The translations under genes were made by a program, and so were the position numbers. From a virus, in IMG/VR virus record IMGVR_UViG_3300034061_004586, positions 1 to 48,617 of that record: a stretch of DNA of 48,617 bases, one strand, 5' to 3'. Under the pieces are notes generated by a model. It was not told the DNA's origin. It saw nothing but the letters and a program-made list of their open reading frames with translations, and did no database searches. Positions within the stretch are counted from its first letter, which is position 1, and the number at the start of each line of letters is the position of its first letter. Shown here in pieces: positions 23,155 to 32,691 of this stretch.

Positions 23155-24242
23155 CAGATGAACCCTCCGAACCGATACTCGATCTTCGCCGACCCGAACG
23201 GCTGCACGTTGATCACGCTTCGCTCGTTGGGGCTGTAGGCCTCCAACTCGTTGCGCAGCGCCCGGAGGGCCAGCTGGATCTCGCGCTCGGCCTCCGGGTA
23301 CTGGTTGCGATCCTCCTTCTGGATCGCCTTCATCATGTGCTTGACCGCTTGAAGGTTGCCGATGAACAGCCAGTCGGAGTCCACCACGGCCGGGATGAAC
23401 TCCAGGCGAACGATCGCCTCGATCACCGTGTTGGTGCAGGCTTCATCGGGCGGGACGCACCCGTCGCCGTGGTCGATGCAGTCGTTCTCGGCTGTCGCAT
23501 TGCAGCCGCTGGTCCCGCCGCAGACCTGAGGCATATTGATCAGGTACGTCCGGCGGTATTCCGGGTTCTGCTCGCTCGGTGCCCAGATGGCAATCTGGGT
23601 CTGCACGCCGGTGCTCTGGTTGACCGCGACGATCGTGAGGCTCCCCTGTGTCAGCGGCTTCTGGGCTCCGGTCAGGCCCGGTTGCTTGAAGACCGACACC
23701 GTCTCGACGTAGGCGGTCACAGCCGGATTTGGAAGGGTGACGTACTCGCCCCAGACGTACTCGCCGGTGACTGCATCCAACGTGCGGATCGGGTTGCCGT
23801 TCACGTCGAGACCCTGCAACAGCACCCGCTTGCCAGCGTCGGCGGTCAGGTCCGGGTAGATGCGGATCTTCGAGGCGCCGGTGAAGTCCCGATACTGGTA
23901 CACGATGCCTCGGTCCAGCAGCTGGTCCTGCTCGCAACCCTCCCGGCCGCACCCGGTTCGCGGCGCCCGCTCGTCCGTCTGGAACTCGTACCACTGATTT
24001 TGGATCGGGATGTTGTCGCCGCAGACGTTCATCGCCTCCACGGTCTTGACCTCCCGGGGCCAGGTGATGCATCCGGCGGTGACGCAGATGCGGAGCTTCT
24101 TGTACGTGCCCCACCACTTGCCCATCTCAGCAAGCCGCTCCTGCGCCTCGTTCAGCAGCTGGAGAAACCGATCGTCGCAGGTGGCCAGCCCGATGGCTTG
24201 CGGGATCGTCGAGTTCTTGGCTTGGGCGAGGGTCTTTCTCAT
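23154..24242 (-). CDS. Virion structural protein, possible head-tail adaptor
   Basis: 362 residues from ATG 24242. The N-terminal helix (LLNEAQERLAEMGKWWGTYK) precedes a large beta-rich middle, and the C-terminal helices (QYPEAEREIQLALRALRNEL) end the protein. This helical-beta-helical arrangement resembles gp4/tail-tube-A type connectors of short-tailed phages. An unusual number of Cys sit in one middle segment (residues about 265-290). The call rests on position between tail genes and composition, not on a specific motif. Confidence 0.5.
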   Translation of the reverse strand: MRKTLAQAKNSTIPQAIGLATCDDRFLQLLNEAQERLAEMGKWWGTYKKLRICVTAGCITWPREVKTVEAMNVCGDNIPIQNQWYEFQTDERAPRTGCGREGCEQDQLLDRGIVYQYRDFTGASKIRIYPDLTADAGKRVLLQGLDVNGNPIRTLDAVTGEYVWGEYVTLPNPAVTAYVETVSVFKQPGLTGAQKPLTQGSLTIVAVNQSTGVQTQIAIWAPSEQNPEYRRTYLINMPQVCGGTSGCNATAENDCIDHGDGCVPPDEACTNTVIEAIVRLEFIPAVVDSDWLFIGNLQAVKHMMKAIQKEDRNQYPEAEREIQLALRALRNELEAYSPNERSVINVQPFGSAKIEYRFGGFI

Positions 24243-24243
24243 G

Positions 24244-25209
24244 TCAGCGGATGGCTCGGGCCATGACTCTCCAGTTGGCTTCCGTGATACCCACTTGGAT
24301 GTTAGTGGTTTTGTGGAAGATGTTGATGTTCAGGCCAAGCGTGGAACGACGCAGCCCGATCACGCTTAGGTTGGCGTATGCAGTGAACATGATGCCGTGT
24401 TCACCGGTCGAATAACCCAGCGACCCAAACGGGATGTAGTCGTTCACGTCGTACCCGTTCACCGCGACATCGCTTGTGACGCAGATGATTCCGATGTCCC
24501 AGAAAATCGGCATGACGGAAAATCCATGGGTGAATGAAACCCCGTTTCCGATTGCTGGAATCGCCTGATAACCCGCCACAGGCGTGATGTACCCCGACTC
24601 CCAAAGGGTTACCCCAGGCGACCCGGATGTTCTCAGAAACTGGCGATCGACTCCTGGCAAGATGTAGCCAGGCGGCACAATGTTGTGCGTCAGCAGTTGA
24701 AACTGAGTGCCGTCGTAGATCACAACGGCCATCTGGCCGGGAACGATGTCGCCAGCGGCAAGCGCGACGGCGCCGTACTTCGTGATCGCCTTCGGACCTT
24801 TGCCATCCACGTCGAGCGTGCTGGCACCGGTGTTGAGTGCTGTCGGGATGAATGCGTAGGTGACGCCGGTTCGGTACGCCTGATTGGCGCCTGGTGACGC
24901 CGGCAGCAACGTCAGCGTGTAGGCGTTTGCGACGCCGCCCCCAACGCCATACGTGAATTGAGTGGTCGCCCGGGTCCACCCAGCTGGGGGCGTGGTGTTG
25001 TATTTGAGGACCTCGACAGGATTGCCGCCAGCATCCAGCCGCAGCCAATACAGCGACAGGTTGGCCGGCGCCACCGAGTTGGCAGCCCACTCCGGAGAGG
25101 CGTTGAACTGGGCGATCATTGCAGCCGCGTAGGCCTCGAGGCGATCCTGCTCGGACGCGTAGCAGGCTGGGGGCGGCAACTCGCCGGCGGTAAGGTTGAT
25201 CTCAGGCAT
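24244..25209 (-). CDS. Tail fibre-like protein
   Basis: 321 residues from ATG 25209, 2 bp after the beta-helix gene. A short conserved-looking N-terminal head (INLTAGELPPPACYASEQDR) with a helix is followed by Gly/Thr/Ala beta-rich sequence, including a STLDVDGKGPKAITKYG segment of the kind found in collar or shaft domains of fibres. The C-terminal 90 residues have the aromatic beta pattern of a receptor-binding tip. It likely binds the host surface. Confidence 0.65.
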   Translation of the reverse strand: MPEINLTAGELPPPACYASEQDRLEAYAAAMIAQFNASPEWAANSVAPANLSLYWLRLDAGGNPVEVLKYNTTPPAGWTRATTQFTYGVGGGVANAYTLTLLPASPGANQAYRTGVTYAFIPTALNTGASTLDVDGKGPKAITKYGAVALAAGDIVPGQMAVVIYDGTQFQLLTHNIVPPGYILPGVDRQFLRTSGSPGVTLWESGYITPVAGYQAIPAIGNGVSFTHGFSVMPIFWDIGIICVTSDVAVNGYDVNDYIPFGSLGYSTGEHGIMFTAYANLSVIGLRRSTLGLNINIFHKTTNIQVGITEANWRVMARAIR

Positions 25210-25211
25210 GG

Positions 25212-28103
25212 CTAGATCCGGTACAGGTAGTCGTTTGGCTTACACGGGCCTGGGTCGCATTCAAGCGTCAAACAGCCCTCGGGACAATCGAAATAGAAAA
25301 ACTGGTCCAGCGGCGCCACGGGCCCATTGGGGCGTCCCAGAAGGAACAACCCTCCGAACCGACCGCCGGTGTTCGAGACGAGTCCGTTGCCGCTCAGGCG
25401 GCGCACGGTGTTGCATCCAATCTGGATGTCATCGACGTAGCGAAAGAAGTTTCCCGTCTCGGAGGTGAATGAAGTGTCGGGCCCAGGGCTCACGCAGGTG
25501 AACGTCGTAGGCGTAGGCGTGCCAGTCACGATCACCTCGTCGTTGAACGTCGGGTCGCTAAACCCCTCGATGGTGACGTGCCAGCCCAGCTGGAGATGAT
25601 GCGCCTTGTTGGTGGTGTAGGTGGCCACGCCGGCGGTGCGCTGGAAACCGATGGGAAGGATCTCCCAAGGGAACTGAACCGGATCGTTGATGCCCAGCTT
25701 GCCACCCAAGGACGCCCCGTTGGCGCCCGGATTCGAGACCGTGAAGGTCGTTGGGGTTGGGACGCTCAAGACCGTGAAGGTGCCGTTGAAGCTGCCGACC
25801 GAGGATCCCACGACGCTGACCGTCATGCCCTGCTGCAATTCATGCGGCGATGCTGTCGTGTGGGTCGTGGTGTTGAACGCCCTCGAGGATGCCGAAATCG
25901 GGATCTGGTAATCCGTCGGGTAGTACCATCGCGACCGATCCACGTCGTGGTTGTTGATCAGGAAGACCGCATCGAGTGGAAGCAGGGCGGTCTGGAAGTA
26001 CCAGGATGCCGGACCGGTCAGCAGGACATCATTGTTCTCGATCAGCATCTTGCGATGCGCCGTGTTGAGCACCGAATAGAGCTCCGGGTTCGCCGTTCCG
26101 GACGCGACCGCGATGGAATACCAGTCCTGCACCACCAGCGCGATAAACGCCGAGATGTTGAGCGCGGAGTTGTTGTGGATGTGCGTGCGGTAGTGCTGGT
26201 ACGAGTCAACGTAGAAGCAGGTCCCGGTGAAACCGTCGAAATTGTTGAAGCGGATTTCCGCCCCATCGGTCTCGCGGACGGTGATGGCCGTCGCCGGACT
26301 CTGCTGGTTGATCGGGTTGGGGCCGCCTCGGATCTCGTTGTGCTCGAAGACGCATCCGGCAGCGAAAATCTTCCGCGATCGAAGCATGATCACGTAGCCG
26401 TCGAGGTAGAGGCCCGGGAGGATGTCTGGGCCGCCTGTCGTGGCGGTGAACCGGAATGCGTCTGGCGTGCTCAGGACGGTCAGCGTGCCGTTGAAACTGG
26501 GATTCGAGAACCCTCCCACCACCACGACATCCCCCACCCTGAGCGTGTGCTTCATCACGCAGGTGTACGTGGCGACGCCTGCCGATCGGGACACGACGTT
26601 GATGTTGGCGAGCAGGCTGGAATAGCCACCGATCGCGCACTGGGTGTTGGACTCCGCGCTGCCAGGGTACAGCACGCCTTGGATAAAGTTTCGCCCTTGG
26701 TAGCCGAAGTTGACCCTGCGAACCGTCGCCCCCTTCGTCAGGTTATCGACAGTCATGGGCAGGAACGATTTCAGCAGGAAGGTTTCCGCGTCTGCGATAC
26801 CCACGCCGAAGTTGTAGAACTGGAGGTCCTGAAACAGCGCGTTCTCGCCGACATGATTGATGCCGGCGACGGTGTAAAGCGAGTTGACTCCGGCGCTTCC
26901 TTGAAGCGTCAGCGGCACGTCTGGCACCGACCAAGCAAACGCGCTGGCGTTGAGTTCGGTCACCACAGGGTTGCCGTTGGCGCAGTAGAACTCCGAGGCC
27001 GAAAGGAACGCGATAATCGTGAACGTCCCGTTGAGCGTTGGGTCAGCAAATCCGGTGATCGTGATCGTGTCTCCAGCCGTGAACGTGAAAAGCCACTCGT
27101 TGTGCTTGGTGTACGTGGCGAATCCGAACGCGTTGATCTCCCCCTTGATCAGCACCGTTCGCACGTCGCGCTGAAACGTCAGCTGGGTGATGTTCACAAG
27201 TCGGCCGAGACCGTTGAACGTGGCATCGACGCCAATCCCAGCCGTCTGAACCCCGCTGATGTATTGGTTGTAGATGCTGACGTTCGAGTACGGCACAGGG
27301 ACCACCGGAGGGGTGAACGTGGGAGTAGCCTGTGAAGCGATAAAGTGCGGGTAGGCCGTGGTGTAGGTGTTGATGCCGGCGGTTCTCTCGACGGAGATGA
27401 TCTGAATGTCCGCGACGCTGTTGTTGTTGTAGTTGCCGTCGAAGGTGATGTTCTCGATCAGGAGGTTTTTGCAGTTGGCACCGTCCACCGGAACCCCCGG
27501 ATAGGCCCCCGGTGCGCCGACGACACCGCTGCCCGGGTAGTTCCCTGTGGTCTTCATCATAATGATGTTGAACCCAAAGAGATCGCCCCTGGTGGCCGAG
27601 GTGTGGTTGGCCCAGCGAATCGTGGTCTTGCCGATGCCCTTGCCAGTGAACGCCACGTTGTTCAGGACCGGCGGGTATCCGAGAATGATCGACGAAGTGT
27701 AGCCGCCACCAACCAGGTTGATCCAGCCGTCTTGAACGACCAGCGGCGCATCGGGGTAACCCGGGCCGGGCATCGAAAGCGTAAACTGTGTCGGTGTTGG
27801 GGTGCTGAGAACCTCGAACCCGAATTGCGCTGGGCCAGTGCCGTTGAAGGTTGGGTCGGTGAACCCGTACAGCGTGATCTTCTCGCCGACGATCAGCCCG
27901 TGCGGGACCGCCGTGTTGAAGGTCCCGACGCCACCAACGCGCACTCGGTCCACGATCAGGGCCCCGGGGCTTGATCCAATCAGGAATGTGCCCTCTGGAA
28001 AATCGCACCTCCCGGCCGCGATCAGGCATTCATTGATTGCCCAGGCGCTGTTGCGATTGCCGCATGGATCCGCACCGTAATCGACTGGGTTGGATGATGG
28101 CAT
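25212..28103 (-). CDS. Beta-helix tail protein with five repeated beta modules
   Basis: 963 residues from ATG 28103. The start (NPVDYGADPCGNRNSAWAIN) is the classic pectate-lyase/tailspike entry of right-handed beta-helix proteins. A module of about 70 residues recurs roughly five times, with an H-x-L...G near its start, GF-DPTFNGTFTVL in the middle, and TPTTFT at its end. Between modules lie Asn-rich beta-helix rungs (NNSALNIS, ENNDVLL). It probably forms a trimeric tailspike or appendage that binds or cleaves a surface polysaccharide. No catalytic residues are assigned. Confidence 0.7.
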   Translation of the reverse strand: MPSSNPVDYGADPCGNRNSAWAINECLIAAGRCDFPEGTFLIGSSPGALIVDRVRVGGVGTFNTAVPHGLIVGEKITLYGFTDPTFNGTGPAQFGFEVLSTPTPTQFTLSMPGPGYPDAPLVVQDGWINLVGGGYTSSIILGYPPVLNNVAFTGKGIGKTTIRWANHTSATRGDLFGFNIIMMKTTGNYPGSGVVGAPGAYPGVPVDGANCKNLLIENITFDGNYNNNSVADIQIISVERTAGINTYTTAYPHFIASQATPTFTPPVVPVPYSNVSIYNQYISGVQTAGIGVDATFNGLGRLVNITQLTFQRDVRTVLIKGEINAFGFATYTKHNEWLFTFTAGDTITITGFADPTLNGTFTIIAFLSASEFYCANGNPVVTELNASAFAWSVPDVPLTLQGSAGVNSLYTVAGINHVGENALFQDLQFYNFGVGIADAETFLLKSFLPMTVDNLTKGATVRRVNFGYQGRNFIQGVLYPGSAESNTQCAIGGYSSLLANINVVSRSAGVATYTCVMKHTLRVGDVVVVGGFSNPSFNGTLTVLSTPDAFRFTATTGGPDILPGLYLDGYVIMLRSRKIFAAGCVFEHNEIRGGPNPINQQSPATAITVRETDGAEIRFNNFDGFTGTCFYVDSYQHYRTHIHNNSALNISAFIALVVQDWYSIAVASGTANPELYSVLNTAHRKMLIENNDVLLTGPASWYFQTALLPLDAVFLINNHDVDRSRWYYPTDYQIPISASSRAFNTTTHTTASPHELQQGMTVSVVGSSVGSFNGTFTVLSVPTPTTFTVSNPGANGASLGGKLGINDPVQFPWEILPIGFQRTAGVATYTTNKAHHLQLGWHVTIEGFSDPTFNDEVIVTGTPTPTTFTCVSPGPDTSFTSETGNFFRYVDDIQIGCNTVRRLSGNGLVSNTGGRFGGLFLLGRPNGPVAPLDQFFYFDCPEGCLTLECDPGPCKPNDYLYRI

Positions 28104-28104
28104 T

Positions 28105-30144
28105 TTAGGCTGAGAGAAGGGGGCAGGCGACGCGGCTCAAATCGCCGTACAGGTCCTCCTGGAGGCGCTGCGCCACCATGGCCACCCGCTTGAGGCGGAA
28201 TCGACCCGTGTTCACGTACCGCAACTGGAACTCGAAGCCGTCCCGAGTGAATCCGCCGGTCTGCGAGTCGCACTTGTCGGGCGGCTGCGGCAGCGCGATC
28301 CGCGACCTGGCGGCCGGCTGGTAGTATTTCACCTCCTGGCAGTTGATAACCGCCGGAGGGCATGAAATCTCGCCCGGCTCGCAATTGCGGTACTTGGCGC
28401 AGTCCTTGAACTCTGCCCACGGCTGCCAGCACTCGCTTTCGTTGGCGCGGAAGTAGACCTTGGATTCGATGTTGCCCATCACCTGGTCGTACCACTGCTC
28501 GGCGCTGATCAGGCGCTTCTTGCTGGCAGGCTCTGCGAACGTCAGCGACCTCGTTTCGATCGTCCAGTCGATCGGGACGTCATCGAACCCGTCGAAGTCG
28601 AACTGGCCGTTCTTGGTGACCTCAAACAGACCGATGTTTCCCTGATTCAAGCCGAACAGGAAGCACCGGTCGGTCCGCTTCACGCGGATGGTCACCATCT
28701 GGAGAACATCGACTCCGGTCCAGACGCCTTCCCAAGACGGGGGCAGCTTTCGGCCCATGCCCGAGACGAGGTCAAAGTCCATCACCACGATGCCGTTGTG
28801 GGCGATGCCACGGTTGTTGACCTTCTTCGGCTGGATGGTCATCAGCATCCGGTTGTCGAAGTTCACCGCGCTGGCAGCCGTGAGGTAGTATTCCGTGTCG
28901 TATGCTAGCGCGCGAACCATCTGGCGGCTGATCGGTGTGTTGCCCCATTCCGTGAAGTCCCGGCGGGCGTAGATCAGGGACCGGATTCCGTCTTGAGCCC
29001 GGAAGATCAGGTCGCCGTTCACCGGCACAATCGATTCGTGATTGAAGGAACCAAAGTTCAGGAGGGCGAACCGCTGGATCGGGTAGTCGAGGTCCTTCCA
29101 GACATCTCGATCGACCGGCGCGTTGAAGGCGTAGGTGGCCGTCGGCGTGAAGACCAACAGGTCCCCGTCACCCAAGGAGGTGTCGAGGTTGGCGGCAAAC
29201 GCCAAGCCGGTGATCGGGCCGTTGGAGACCGCGAAGGCGCCGCCCTCATTCAGGAAGGTGTTCTCGGTGAACCGGATCACGCTGTCGCGCCCATAGGCGG
29301 GATCGCCGTAGACCAGGTCGCCGCCGTAGTATTCAGAGCCGTTGGCGACCCACAGGCGCCCCTTTCCGTAGGCCATGGGGCCGCCGACCGGCACCTCGTC
29401 GCCAGCTGCCCGTCGAAGGGTCGAACCGTTGTAGAGGTATGGCTGGCTCTGGCCGTCTTGGATGATCAACCAGTTCTCGGCCTGCTGAAAGAAAACGTGA
29501 TCGGCCTGCGGGTTGTTCGTCGCCAGCTGGTAGCCTGTGAACCCAGGACCCAACAGGGGTCCGGCATCGATGCCCGGCGAGTAGGTGGTGAAGGTTGTCG
29601 GAGACGGGACAGTCTCGACCACAAAATCCCCGAAGAAACCCGTCGCAAAGAAGGTTCCAGGAGGTTCCGGAAGGCGAACGACCATGCCCGGTGAAAGGCC
29701 GTGAGGCGCCGAGCACACGTAAGTCGCCACGTTCGAGACGCGGCCGCGAGTTGAGACCGGAAACGTGAAGTTGATCGGCGTCAGGTCCGTGACCTTGAAG
29801 GCGTTGGAGATGTCGATTTGGAAGACCTTGCCACCGATCGCTGCGAAGAGAAACGGCTCCCCAGAGTCGGACGTGTAGGTGCCGCATCCTTGGAAAAAAC
29901 CCTGCTCGAACGCGTTTTTGACGGCTCGGTTGTAATAGGCGCCGTTGTAGACTGCGTCCTGATCGTCGAATGTCAGGATCTTGGTCCAGATGCCGGGCCG
30001 CGCCTTGGGAAATCCGCCGCGCACGGTGGTGTTGACCGCCCAAGCCAACTGATTCGGCTGGATCAGCGACGGCGAGAAGCCGCTATCGACCCCTCCCTCG
30101 GAGGTCAACAGGCCGTCCACAATGCGATTCTTTTCGGCGACCAT
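28105..30144 (-). CDS. Large tail hub or stabilisation protein
   Basis: 679 residues from ATG 30144; an upstream TTG at 30186 would add 14 but collides with the terminase start. Beta-rich with repeated WxxxxDYPIQR/GFDDVP style blades, it resembles beta-propeller tail-hub proteins such as P22 gp10-type or tail-tube-B proteins. Residues about 150-190 carry one copy of the same HGL...G...TPTTFT module found five times in the next gene. The C-terminus is Cys-rich. It is the first gene of the leftward tail operon. Confidence 0.55.
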   Translation of the reverse strand: MVAEKNRIVDGLLTSEGGVDSGFSPSLIQPNQLAWAVNTTVRGGFPKARPGIWTKILTFDDQDAVYNGAYYNRAVKNAFEQGFFQGCGTYTSDSGEPFLFAAIGGKVFQIDISNAFKVTDLTPINFTFPVSTRGRVSNVATYVCSAPHGLSPGMVVRLPEPPGTFFATGFFGDFVVETVPSPTTFTTYSPGIDAGPLLGPGFTGYQLATNNPQADHVFFQQAENWLIIQDGQSQPYLYNGSTLRRAAGDEVPVGGPMAYGKGRLWVANGSEYYGGDLVYGDPAYGRDSVIRFTENTFLNEGGAFAVSNGPITGLAFAANLDTSLGDGDLLVFTPTATYAFNAPVDRDVWKDLDYPIQRFALLNFGSFNHESIVPVNGDLIFRAQDGIRSLIYARRDFTEWGNTPISRQMVRALAYDTEYYLTAASAVNFDNRMLMTIQPKKVNNRGIAHNGIVVMDFDLVSGMGRKLPPSWEGVWTGVDVLQMVTIRVKRTDRCFLFGLNQGNIGLFEVTKNGQFDFDGFDDVPIDWTIETRSLTFAEPASKKRLISAEQWYDQVMGNIESKVYFRANESECWQPWAEFKDCAKYRNCEPGEISCPPAVINCQEVKYYQPAARSRIALPQPPDKCDSQTGGFTRDGFEFQLRYVNTGRFRLKRVAMVAQRLQEDLYGDLSRVACPLLSA

Positions 30145-30187
30145 GACGCTTGAACCGATTGAAGTCCCATCCCAAGATTCCGGCAAG
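30145..30187. promoter_or_regulatory. Divergent intergenic control region, tail versus packaging
   Basis: The 43 bp between the divergent ATGs at 30144 and 30188 must serve both structural operons. Plus-strand TTGAAC (30150-30155) with CAAGAT about 17 bp on is a weak promoter match; the minus strand offers TTGGGA and similar. No strong ribosome site is visible for either gene. The assignment comes from layout. Confidence 0.3.
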
Positions 30188-31960
30188 ATGAATGAAAGCG
30201 CCGACTACCTGTCCATACCGTGGCGTACAAAAGACCGCTTCCTGATCGAGGCGGAGATGGTCCGCAGGGGCGGCTACTTCAACCACGGTGGAGTCAGGTA
30301 CGGACTCGGCAAGTACCATCATTACCGCGAGGCCATGAAGGCCCTCTGGCCGCACTTCGACTGGCACGAATGGTCTGAGCTCCTGATCCGCAACTTCGTC
30401 GAGCACCAAGAGGTCGGCATCATGGGCCCCGGTTCATCAGGCAAGACCTACGACTCGGCGGCGTTTGGGCTCTGCACGTTTTACATCTTCCCGATCGGGA
30501 CATCGATCATCATGTCTTCGACGACCCGCGAAGGTCTCCAGCTGCGAATCTGGGGATCGATCAAGGAGCTTCACAACAAGGCCAAGGCCAAGCGGGATTG
30601 GCTCCCTGGGCGCGTGATCGAGAGCCGGTTCATCCTGACCAGTTCAGATGAAGATGCCGAGGCCCAGGACTTCCGCGACGGCATCATCGGCGTGGCGTGC
30701 AAGGTCGGCGGCACCTTCGTCGGTCTGTCGAACTACGTCGGCCTGAAGAACGACCGGGTCATGCTGATTGCAGACGAGGCCTCCCTGATGGGGCGTGGGT
30801 TCCTCGATTCGGTGGCCAACCTCCGCAAGAACCCGGAGTTCAAGTTGATCGCGATGGGGAATCCCAAGGACCGCAACGACGCGCTCGGCGTGGTTTGCGA
30901 ACCGCACCCGTCGATTGGCGGGTGGGAGGGACTCGAGTACCTCGAGCAGACGCGCACCTGGAAAACGCGGGCTCCGGGGGGCGTTGCAGTCCAGCTGTGC
31001 GGCTACGACACGCCGAACGCCAAGTTTCCGAAAGGGACCAACCCCTACCGTGGCATCATCACGCCGGAACAGATTCAGGCGGACTTGGACTACTACGGGC
31101 GCGACTCGTTGCAGTTCTCGATGATGAACCTCGGCCTGCTGCCTCGGGACGGCGGCACCAGGCGCGTGGTCACGATGTCGCTGTGCGAGCAGAACCAGGC
31201 GTTCGACGAGGTTGTCTGGAACCGCGCTGACAAGATCACCCGCGTGATCGGCATTGACGCGGCCTACTCGGGTGTCGGCGGCGACCGCTGCGTGATGACC
31301 GACCTTCAGTTCGGCGAGAACAGCAACGGCCAGGTGGTGCTGGCATTTGCCGAGCCCCCGGTGGTGATCCCGGTCACGGCCGTAAAGGCGCAGCAGGCAG
31401 AGGAGCAGATTGCCGAGTACGTGATGCTCTACTGCAAGCAGCGCAACGTGCCCCCGGAGAACGTCGGGTTCGACTCGACCGGCCGGGGCACGCTGATGTC
31501 CGCCTTCGCGCGCCTGTGGTCTCCCCAGGTCGTGCCCATCGAGTTCGGCGGCAAGCCGCTGGATCGGCCGGTGCGGCAAGGGGACCCCAAGACGGAACGG
31601 GAGGCCTACGGCAAAATGGTGACGGCGCTGTGGTACTCGTCGCGCCTGCTGATTGAGAGCCGGCAGCTGCGGAAACTCCCGCGCGAGGTCGCCGAGGAAG
31701 GCTCGATGCGCGAGTGGGGCATTTCACGCACCGGGCTCATCGACGTTGAACCCAAGCAGAAGACCAAGGAACGCATGGGCAGGTCCCCCGACCTGTGGGA
31801 CTCCTTCGTGGTGGCGCTGGAAATGGCGCGTCGGACAGGTTTTGAGATTGCAGCCGGCAGCGGCGTGGGTATTGTCAAGCGGCAGATGCCCAAGTGGCTG
31901 ACGCGTATGTCAGAAAAGCGTCGGTCCGTGGAATCCGAACATCAGCTTACCTACCAATAA
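30188..31960 (+). CDS. Terminase large subunit
   Basis: 590 residues from ATG 30188; an ATG at 30143 is possible but overlaps the divergent gene. Walker A GPGSSGKT (80-87), Walker B MLIADEA (192-198), and nuclease Asp positions GIDAAY (D357) and VGFDST (D429), followed by a DLWDSFVVALEMAR segment, give the two-domain ATPase and RNase H-like nuclease of a packaging motor. It cuts and translocates DNA into the prohead through the portal encoded downstream. No separate small terminase was recognised; one of the small Cys genes could take that place. Confidence 0.9.
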   Translation: MNESADYLSIPWRTKDRFLIEAEMVRRGGYFNHGGVRYGLGKYHHYREAMKALWPHFDWHEWSELLIRNFVEHQEVGIMGPGSSGKTYDSAAFGLCTFYIFPIGTSIIMSSTTREGLQLRIWGSIKELHNKAKAKRDWLPGRVIESRFILTSSDEDAEAQDFRDGIIGVACKVGGTFVGLSNYVGLKNDRVMLIADEASLMGRGFLDSVANLRKNPEFKLIAMGNPKDRNDALGVVCEPHPSIGGWEGLEYLEQTRTWKTRAPGGVAVQLCGYDTPNAKFPKGTNPYRGIITPEQIQADLDYYGRDSLQFSMMNLGLLPRDGGTRRVVTMSLCEQNQAFDEVVWNRADKITRVIGIDAAYSGVGGDRCVMTDLQFGENSNGQVVLAFAEPPVVIPVTAVKAQQAEEQIAEYVMLYCKQRNVPPENVGFDSTGRGTLMSAFARLWSPQVVPIEFGGKPLDRPVRQGDPKTEREAYGKMVTALWYSSRLLIESRQLRKLPREVAEEGSMREWGISRTGLIDVEPKQKTKERMGRSPDLWDSFVVALEMARRTGFEIAAGSGVGIVKRQMPKWLTRMSEKRRSVESEHQLTYQ

Positions 31961-31965
31961 CTCTC

Positions 31966-32397
31966 ATGGCGTCGTTCAACAAAGTCATCCTGATTGGCAA
32001 CCTCACCCGCGAGCCCGAACTCAAGTTCCTCCCGAAGGGCACCGCGATCTGCAACATCTCCATGGCGGTCAACCGCCGCTGGAAGAACGAAGTCGGGGAG
32101 GAGAAAGAGGACGTGTATTTCGCCGACTGCAAGAGCTTCGGCAAACAGGCCGAGGTGCTGGCGCAGTATGTCAAGAAAGGGCACCCGCTGATGATTGAGG
32201 GGCGCCTGAGCCGTGAGGAGTGGGAAGACAAGCAGACGGGCGCCAAAAGGAACGCGACGCGGATCATCATCGAGCAGTTCCAGTTCCTGCGTGGCAAGGA
32301 TGATGGTGGCGAGCCTTCCCAGAGGCGGCAGCCGGCGGCAACCGCAGCCGCGCCGGCGGCCAAGCCTGATCTGGACGCCGACGATCTGCCGTTCTAA
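31966..32397 (+). CDS. ssb: Single-stranded DNA-binding protein
   Basis: 143 residues from ATG 31966, 5 bp after the terminase. NKVILIGNLTREPELKF (5-21) is the SSB OB-fold signature, AVNRRWKNEVGE and CKSFGKQAE continue it, and the protein ends in an Ala/Pro linker and the acidic tip DADDLPF used to recruit partners. It coats single-stranded DNA during replication and recombination. Its place inside the packaging operon, between terminase and portal, is unusual. Confidence 0.95.
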   Translation: MASFNKVILIGNLTREPELKFLPKGTAICNISMAVNRRWKNEVGEEKEDVYFADCKSFGKQAEVLAQYVKKGHPLMIEGRLSREEWEDKQTGAKRNATRIIIEQFQFLRGKDDGGEPSQRRQPAATAAAPAAKPDLDADDLPF

Positions 32398-32406
32398 ACC
32401 TCGGCC

Positions 32407-32691
32407 ATGAATCGAGACGCGTTTCCTTCTGGCGGTTGGCAGTTCTACGAACCCAAAACCAAGTGGAGCCCCAAGGATCCGCTGAATTACGGCTTCTACG
32501 ACATGGTCAACCTGATCGTGCAGCATCGGATGGCAAACGGTTTGCCGGCCTCGCCGGACAAGGCTGCCGCTGATCTGGAAGCCTACACGCGGGCGCGTCT
32601 CCCGGAGCTCCGAAACACCCCAACAACCACCACGACAAATGTATCTCCAAGGGTCTCAGGCTGTCGGACGTGCGGTCGCAAGACTGCGTAA
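32407..32691 (+). CDS. Small hypothetical protein between ssb and portal
   Basis: 94 residues from ATG 32407. Aromatic residues dominate the N-terminus (GGWQFYEPKTKWSPKDP), followed by a helix (YDMVNLIVQHRMAN) and a Thr-rich tail ending CRTCGRKTA, which may be the first half of a zinc site. It overlaps the next gene by 53 bp. The N-terminal style is common in small phage packaging-locus proteins. It is a possible small terminase candidate, with little evidence. Confidence 0.55.
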   Translation: MNRDAFPSGGWQFYEPKTKWSPKDPLNYGFYDMVNLIVQHRMANGLPASPDKAAADLEAYTRARLPELRNTPTTTTTNVSPRVSGCRTCGRKTA

